DNA of 25,106 nt, taken from positions 1 to 25,106 of IMG/VR virus record IMGVR_UViG_3300044612_001184, one strand, 5' to 3'. Positions within the stretch are counted from its first letter, which is position 1. Every line of letters begins with the position of its first letter. The notes below the pieces were generated by a model. It saw only the letters and a program-made list of their open reading frames with translations. It did not search any database and was not told the origin of the DNA. The DNA comes from a virus. Below are positions 21,978-25,106 of the stretch, one piece after another. The translations under genes were made by a program, and so were the position numbers.

Positions 21978-22005
21978 ATGTACTAAATAATTAAAAATAA
22001 ATGTT

Positions 22006-22230
22006 ATGGAAACTATAAATGTAAAAGTATGTCCTGGTTCTCAAGATTGGTCAATTGGTTTGTTTGATATTAATAATAAGAATTGGTATCAAATAAATAG
22101 TAAATATGCTAAGGCCTGTGGTCTTAAACTTGGAACCATTACATTCATTGATTGTGTATTTAAGAAGAATGGCAAATACACAAATGTGGATAAGATTATC
22201 AGGGTGTATAAAGAAAGTAAGGCTAAATAG
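22006..22230 (+). CDS. Unknown 74-residue protein, first rightward gene
   Basis: The product (METINVKVCPGSQDWSIGLF...) is soluble and beta-rich, with two Cys-containing stretches (VKVCPG, ITFIDCVFKK) and a basic end. No family is recognised. The gene has an A-rich leader, no Shine-Dalgarno sequence, a CTAACCCTT motif 39 bases upstream, and a TAG stop inside the stem of its own terminator, so it is a self-contained cassette. Position at the divergence point suggests early expression. Confidence 0.7.
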   Translation: METINVKVCPGSQDWSIGLFDINNKNWYQINSKYAKACGLKLGTITFIDCVFKKNGKYTNVDKIIRVYKESKAK

Positions 22231-22245
22231 CCTTATTTCTTTTTT
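22218..22245 (+). terminator. Terminator of the 74-residue gene
   Basis: TAAGGCT pairs with AGCCTTA around the loop AAAT, followed by TTTCTTTTTT. The stop codon lies inside the hairpin. Confidence 0.85.
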
Positions 22246-22258
22246 CCCTCTCTTTCAA

Positions 22259-22270
22259 CTAACCCTTTAC
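22259..22270 (+). promoter_or_regulatory. CTAACCCTT motif before the structured RNA tract
   Basis: CTAACCCTTTAC follows a pyrimidine tract (CCCTCTCTTT) and precedes a unit with no ORF, so this copy seems to drive an RNA rather than a protein. Confidence 0.5.
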
Positions 22271-22503
22271 TTAATTAAAAATATATACTCTCATCCAAGC
22301 AGGTATTAACGCCAGAAGATTGATGTATTATTCATCTTCCAATAGGGACATCAAGGGTTGCAACCTTGTGAGAGTACTATACTGTTTCCTGATTGAACTG
22401 AACAAATGATGTTCTCATAGCAGTATTTTTATGTAACAATCAGAGGCATTCTCCTTAAAGGCTTTGGAGATGTAAGTACCGTAAACAGAGTTAGCCACTC
22501 ACC

Positions 22504-22521
22504 AAGATCATTAAGATCATT
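22504..22521 (+). repeat. Tandem AAGATCATT pair
   Basis: Two adjacent nine-base copies lie between the folded domains and the terminator of the candidate RNA. They are unpaired in the fold described and could be an antisense or protein-binding segment. Confidence 0.6.
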
Positions 22522-22528
22522 AAGAAGG

Positions 22529-22556
22529 GAATACCATAAAGGTATTCTCTTTTTTT
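22529..22556 (+). terminator. Terminator of the candidate RNA gene
   Basis: GAATACC pairs perfectly with GGTATTC around ATAAA, followed by TCTTTTTTT. There is no upstream protein gene for it to serve. Confidence 0.88.
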
Positions 22557-22560
22557 ACAA

Positions 22561-22572
22561 CTAACCCTTAAC
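22561..22572 (+). promoter_or_regulatory. CTAACCCTT motif before the 157-residue gene
   Basis: CTAACCCTTAAC begins 41 bases before the ATG at 22602, directly after the previous T-run, and is followed by CTAATTAA and an A-rich leader. Confidence 0.55.
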
Positions 22573-22601
22573 CTAATTAAAATAATTTAAAATTAAATAT
22601 T

Positions 22602-23075
22602 ATGGATAAAATTGTAAGAGTAGCATTGGCAACTAAGTTTGGTGACAATGTAGATGGTATAATTGAAGTAATTAATAACACACCAAATGCAGAACATGCT
22701 GTGGAATTGTTATTAGGAATATATGAAGAACCTATATTTAAAGCACTTCATACTTATACTTATAAATATAAGGGTGAAGCATTTAAGAATCTAAATGCGG
22801 CATGGCATGGTTATAATCCATGGACAAGAACATTAAGTGTGACTGTGTCAAGACCTGTTAGTAAAGAGATAATCATCTTGACAGAGAATAAAGATATAGT
22901 TAACAAGGATAATTATAGTGAGTATGAATTATCTAGAGAAGTATATTATAAAATGGATGGTGAACAATGGATGCGCAAAACTATTGTATTAGATGAAAAG
23001 GAAAATGTAATAGAATTCATTGAAGGTTCTGATCTAATAGAATGGTATGAAACAGAATTATATGCAGAGTGTTAA
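22602..23075 (+). CDS. Unknown 157-residue protein, rightward cassette
   Basis: Residues 1-45 look helical (VALATKFGDNVDGIIEVINN, AEHAVELLLGIYEEP); the rest is mixed with aromatic clusters (NAAWHGYNPWTRTLSVTVSR, REVYYKMDGEQWMRKTIVL) and an acidic C-terminus ending in Cys. No membrane segment or known motif is seen. It has its own CTAACCCTT motif and terminator, so it is monocistronic. A host-takeover or early regulatory role is a reasonable guess from position, nothing more. Confidence 0.7.
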   Translation: MDKIVRVALATKFGDNVDGIIEVINNTPNAEHAVELLLGIYEEPIFKALHTYTYKYKGEAFKNLNAAWHGYNPWTRTLSVTVSRPVSKEIIILTENKDIVNKDNYSEYELSREVYYKMDGEQWMRKTIVLDEKENVIEFIEGSDLIEWYETELYAEC

Positions 23076-23096
23076 GCACTCTGTATTCTGTTTTCT
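23065..23096 (+). terminator. Terminator of the 157-residue gene
   Basis: CAGAGTG pairs with CACTCTG around TTAAG, with the TAA stop in the loop, then TATTCTGTTTTC. The T-run is interrupted, so strength is uncertain. Confidence 0.65.
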
Positions 23097-23110
23097 TCCC
23101 TCTTTTTTTT

Positions 23111-23122
23111 CTAACCCTTAAC
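23111..23122 (+). promoter_or_regulatory. CTAACCCTT motif before the 135-residue gene
   Basis: CTAACCCTTAAC follows a pyrimidine tract and begins 53 bases before the ATG at 23164. Confidence 0.5.
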
Positions 23123-23163
23123 TTGAATTGATAATTAATTTATAATCTTTAAATGTAAAAACT

Positions 23164-23571
23164 ATGAAAGCAAAATTAGCATTGTCTACACCTAGTAAGA
23201 ACTCTAAAACAGGTTGGACACACAAGTACATCATTACAGGTACTAAAGAAGAGTTAGATAAATTCATGAAGACTCAAAACTTCTTGGACTATCCTTTGCA
23301 TGATGAAGTTACGGGTGAACCAATAGTGTTCCGTAATGAACCTATGTTATCTGATCCGTGTGATGTTGGAATCAATCCTAAGAACAATATGCACTATCTA
23401 AGTGATGCCGCTATAATAGCAAACATTGCAAGGGTGAGCAAATTGGAGAAAATGTCACAAACTATGGCAAATGCTATGGCACAAGAAACTGTGGCAGAAA
23501 TACGTGGAGTATCTAGATTCCGCAGTATGAGTATTCCTGATGCGGAAGTGAAGGAAGAAACTAAAGAGTAA
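23164..23571 (+). CDS. Unknown 135-residue protein, rightward cassette
   Basis: The first half (KTGWTHKYIITGTKEELDKF, then YPLHDEVTGEPIVFRNEP) resembles small proteins seen in other Bacteroidetes phages in which a beta strand and the phrase TGxP-hydrophobic-F recur. I know no function for them. The second half (SDAAIIANIARVSKLEKMSQ...) is helical and Met/Ala-rich and could mediate oligomerisation; the tail is acidic. The double stop TAATAA ends the gene shortly before a 12-base-pair terminator stem. Confidence 0.7.
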   Translation: MKAKLALSTPSKNSKTGWTHKYIITGTKEELDKFMKTQNFLDYPLHDEVTGEPIVFRNEPMLSDPCDVGINPKNNMHYLSDAAIIANIARVSKLEKMSQTMANAMAQETVAEIRGVSRFRSMSIPDAEVKEETKE

Positions 23572-23578
23572 TAACTAT

Positions 23579-23627
23579 GAGTGCAATATGTGTAATAGCA
23601 TATTGTACTCTTTATTTCTTTTTTCCC
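23579..23627 (+). terminator. Long-stem terminator of the 135-residue gene
   Basis: A 12-base-pair stem (GAGTGCAATATG with CATATTGTACTC, one G-T pair) with an eight-base loop is followed by TTTATTTCTTTTTT. Confidence 0.85.
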
Positions 23628-23636
23628 TCTCTTTTT

Positions 23637-23646
23637 CTAACCCTTT
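23637..23646 (+). promoter_or_regulatory. CTAACCCTT motif before a noncoding half-kilobase
   Basis: CTAACCCTTT follows CCCTCTCTTTTT just as in the other cassettes, but the next ATG of a real gene is more than 500 bases away. Confidence 0.5.
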
Positions 23647-23655
23647 GTTGCCATA

Positions 23656-23701
23656 GTGGGAATATGTATATGTATTATATACATGTAGTAGTATAACCCA
23701 C
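23656..23701 (+). other. Long two-part hairpin
   Basis: GTGGG pairs with CCCAC on the outside, and ATGTATAT pairs with ATATACAT inside around a five-base loop, with an unequal internal loop between. It begins ten bases after a CTAACCCTT motif, so it would sit at the 5' end of the RNA. Confidence 0.55.
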
Positions 23702-23713
23702 ATAATATACAGT

Positions 23714-23736
23714 GTTCAACATAATGTATAATGCTA
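23714..23736 (+). repeat. GTTCAACATAATG repeat, copy 1
   Basis: This copy and the one at 23771-23793 share GTTCAACATAATG and then differ at three positions before ATGCTA. A shorter third copy, GTTCAACAT, lies at 23922. The starts are 57 and 151 bases apart. Copies 2 and 3 are also preceded by ATTCTC. Confidence 0.65.
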
Positions 23737-23770
23737 ATGGAGTAGTGATATAGGAAAATATTATTCTCCC

Positions 23771-23793
23771 GTTCAACATAATGCAAGATGCTA
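23771..23793 (+). repeat. GTTCAACATAATG repeat, copy 2
   Basis: This is the second near-copy; it continues into CTAGGAG where copy 1 has CTAATGGAG. Repeats of this type can be protein-binding iterons. Confidence 0.65.
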
Positions 23794-24134
23794 GGAGTTG
23801 TCTCCACCGTGTGTAACAATGAGACTCAGTATCTCATAATCAAGTAGTTATATTTTTGTAAATTGTGCGTGAATGTGTGTTAATGTGGTGAAAGGTGTTC
23901 ATCTTCATCACTATTCTCACTGTTCAACATGAGTACAAAATGGGCTAACTAGCTGTATGTGAATATTTATATAGCTAACACAAGACTAAACAGTTCCCTG
24001 TATACAATACATTAAGCATTACTATACATATATTAATCAGTATTACTATTACTTATAGTATTATTATTAGTGTTATGTGCTTTAAGACAGTAAATGCTTC
24101 CGGAAACCTTTGTAAAATATATAATCTCAATAAT

Positions 24135-24148
24135 AATAATCTCAAAAT
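24135..24148 (+). repeat. AATAATCTCAAAAT leader element
   Basis: The same 14 bases lie in the leader of the 269-residue gene here and directly over the ATG of the next gene at 25059-25072. A partial copy (ATAATCTCAA) is at 24121. It may mark a shared translation-initiation or promoter element of these two genes, which lack a close CTAACCC motif. Confidence 0.45.
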
Positions 24149-24157
24149 TTAAACCTT

Positions 24158-24967
24158 ATGAAAATTCATTTAAACTCTAGAAATGGTGTGTATACTGTAA
24201 AGTCATACAATAATACATACATAACTGTAGTTACTAAGCGTTATGAAATGCAAGTACCATGCAGTGACTTCAAATGCTTTGCTGGTGGTAGTAATAACCA
24301 TGATCTTATAACAGCTGAGTCAGATAGATTCCTGTCAGTTGTTAATCCATCAATGTTTGCTCATCAGCAAAACATGATTAACACAATCAAAGAATATGCA
24401 TACAAAATAGATGAGCTTGATACTAAAATAGCTCAACTAAAAAATGCACCTATTCATGATGAGATAGATGATCATGTTGAAGAAGATGATTTTGATATGT
24501 TTGATGAAGCAGATAATAAACAATATGAAAATTGGTATTATCAGAAATCAGAAGAACTTAACAAATACAGAGACAAGATTAGAATATCTGCATCTGAAGT
24601 CTATAAACAAAAATTAGACTTTAGTGATCTTCAAATTCATGATGGTATCAAGTTTATCATACAAGCTAAGCATGATGAAACAGACTTTAGATTCTGTTTT
24701 GATCCATTTGGATTTGTAGATAACTTTCATAGTTCAATCAGTAATATATACCGTGAGTATGGTTATGGTACTATTAATGGTGGTTGGATTAAAGTTATTG
24801 GTAAGAATGTTATTCTATACTATAAGTCTGGTGACTATGGTGTATATGATGACAATATTGCTATTGAAGCAGCATCTAAATTGTTCCCGAATCATAAGAT
24901 TTCTTCTTATGCTGGTAGACAGTGGGATAATGAATTGACTGTAAAATATGATGATCTGCCTTTTTAA
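24158..24967 (+). CDS. Unknown 269-residue protein, rightward cassette
   Basis: Three parts are visible. Residues 1-65 are beta-rich (VYTVKSYNNTYITVVTKRYE). About 66-145 form a charged helical/coiled-coil linker with an acidic patch (HDEIDDHVEEDDFDMFDEAD). Residues 150-269 form a mixed domain rich in aromatic residues (FRFCFDPFGFVDNF, NVILYYKSGDYGVYDDNIAI). The SGDYG element recurs in other Bacteroidetes phage proteins as I remember, but no activity is known to me. The gene is monocistronic, ending before a hairpin and T-run. Confidence 0.75.
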   Translation: MKIHLNSRNGVYTVKSYNNTYITVVTKRYEMQVPCSDFKCFAGGSNNHDLITAESDRFLSVVNPSMFAHQQNMINTIKEYAYKIDELDTKIAQLKNAPIHDEIDDHVEEDDFDMFDEADNKQYENWYYQKSEELNKYRDKIRISASEVYKQKLDFSDLQIHDGIKFIIQAKHDETDFRFCFDPFGFVDNFHSSISNIYREYGYGTINGGWIKVIGKNVILYYKSGDYGVYDDNIAIEAASKLFPNHKISSYAGRQWDNELTVKYDDLPF

Positions 24968-24984
24968 CTCACACTACTGAGTCT

Positions 24985-25046
24985 GTCACAAGAGTAGTAT
25001 CCTAACAGTATCCTTAACAGGGCTTGAAAGGGGCTTGTGACTTTTT
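24985..25046 (+). terminator. Hairpin after the 269-residue gene with internal tandem repeat
   Basis: GTCACAAG (24985-24992) pairs perfectly with CTTGTGAC (25034-25041), followed by five T. The 41-base loop holds AGTATCCTAACAG and AGTATCCTTAACAG in tandem. An alternative ACTACT/AGTAGT stem overlaps the left arm, so two exclusive folds are possible. Confidence 0.65.
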
Positions 25047-25070
25047 ATTAATCTTAAAAATAATCTCAAA

Positions 25071-25106
25071 ATGACAAACTATTACTGGACCATGCAGAAT
25101 GGTAAG
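25071..25106 (+). CDS. Start of a rightward gene cut by the window edge
   Basis: An ATG at 25071 opens twelve codons (MTNYYWTMQNGK) to the window edge. It follows a terminator and the AATAATCTCAAAAT element. The opening YYWT-x2-GK recalls short Bacteroidetes phage proteins that begin in this way, but too little is present to classify. Confidence 0.55.
   Translation, partial: MTNYYWTMQNGK

Larger units (their letters stand above)
21624..22005. other. Divergence region between leftward and rightward genes
   Basis: This 382-base region holds no convincing protein gene. From left to right: a leftward 24-codon open stretch ending TAATAA but without a standard start (21707-21633); an A/T-rich segment near 21700-21735; a GC-rich segment (21741-21910) with a C-run, tandem dyads and short repeats (GGTATTT twice near 21810-21825); a CCTCT/AGAGG hairpin near 21857-21870; and two copies of CTAACCC at 21911 and 21967. 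Frames of 60 and 61 codons exist on opposite strands across the GC-rich part but read as low-complexity Pro/Gly/Ser. It probably holds promoters, and possibly a replication or control element. Confidence 0.5.
22287..22556 (+). ncRNA. Candidate structured noncoding RNA gene
   Basis: No ORF fits these 270 bases, yet the unit has a CTAACCCTT motif upstream and a terminator at its end. It folds into two closed domains. Domain 1 (22287-22375) is closed by ACTCTCA/TGAGAGT and holds a hairpin GAAGA...TCTTC and a hairpin CAAGG-GTTGCAA-CCTTG that abuts the closing stem, like a T-arm on an acceptor stem. TTGATGT (22320-22326) could alternatively pair with ACATCAA (22348-22354). Domain 2 (22382-22488) is closed by CTGTTT/AAACAG and holds CTGATTG/CAATCAG and TCTCC/GGAGA. 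A GAGT/ACTC hairpin and AAGATCATT twice in tandem follow. No known family is recognised. Confidence 0.6.
23647..24157. other. Half-kilobase noncoding tract with hairpins and repeats
   Basis: No credible gene lies here; a 60-codon frame on the other strand is low-complexity. The tract opens with a long hairpin (23656-23701), followed by two near-copies of a 23-base repeat and a third partial copy (GTTCAACAT). A TGAGA/TCTCA hairpin lies near 23820-23836 with a T-run about 20 bases later, and TAGCT/AGCTA lies near 23950-23977. From about 23990 it is very AT-rich up to the next gene. It may be another RNA unit, an origin or a regulatory hub. Confidence 0.5.

Noticed and set aside
483-22230. Stop-codon reassignment, known in some crAss-like phages
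   Set aside because: TAG ends the portal and the 74-residue gene (inside its terminator stem) and TGA ends coupled genes with ATGA overlaps; no gene here needs a stop read as an amino acid.
22287-22375. Second tRNA
   Set aside because: The acceptor-like and T-arm-like stems fit, but there is no D-arm or standard anticodon loop, and the T-loop GTTGCAA lacks the TTCRA core. It is kept as part of a candidate RNA instead.

Overview
The window looks like part of a lytic tailed phage of a Bacteroidetes host, most likely a crAss-like phage (Crassvirales). The DNA is AT-rich and genes lack Shine-Dalgarno sequences; starts are preceded by A/T-rich leaders. Several leftward units carry the Bacteroidetes-type -7 box TAnnTTTG. 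The large terminase and a roughly 900-residue portal lie side by side as in crAss-like phages, with an IHF/HU-like gene, a RecB-like nuclease and a winged-helix gene just upstream. TAA, TAG and TGA all end genes here, so I see no sign of stop-codon reassignment. No integrase, transposase or CRISPR array is visible. These taxonomic statements are inference from recognised families and were not checked against a database.

Layout. Bases 1-21599 are read leftward. In transcription order: a tRNA-Asn with a GC-rich structured tract behind it (21599-21360); a small-gene operon (21331-19097) with a zinc-metallopeptidase-like protein, an Acb2/Tad1-hairpin-like protein, a GroES-like co-chaperonin and a DUF3310-like protein; a receptor-binding/fibre block (18997-10128) with a 987-residue protein made of about 46 17-residue repeats and several modular relatives; a lysis cassette (10080-8776: spanin-like, holin-like, YkuD-fold enzyme, a 52-residue ORF); and the packaging block (8652-1), ending in a truncated gene just after the portal. 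Hairpin terminators divide this half, each closely followed by a promoter-like motif.

Bases 21624-25106 are read rightward and hold short genes with no recognisable function, probably early or host-takeover genes. They form repeated monocistronic cassettes: gene, hairpin with T-run, pyrimidine tract, the motif CTAACCCTT, A/T-rich leader, next gene. Two cassettes hold no protein. The first (about 22287-22556) looks like a structured RNA gene with its own motif and terminator. The second (23647-24157) is a half-kilobase tract with hairpins and copies of GTTCAACAT. The divergence point (21624-22005) is GC-rich, has tandem dyads and no convincing gene.

How it fits together: the leftward half supplies packaging, host recognition, lysis and virion-folding helpers, while the rightward cassettes look like independently initiated small genes and RNAs. 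The most novel candidates are the two structured RNA tracts, the CTAACCCTT cassette system, the Acb2/Tad1-like gene, and the mosaic fibre cluster.
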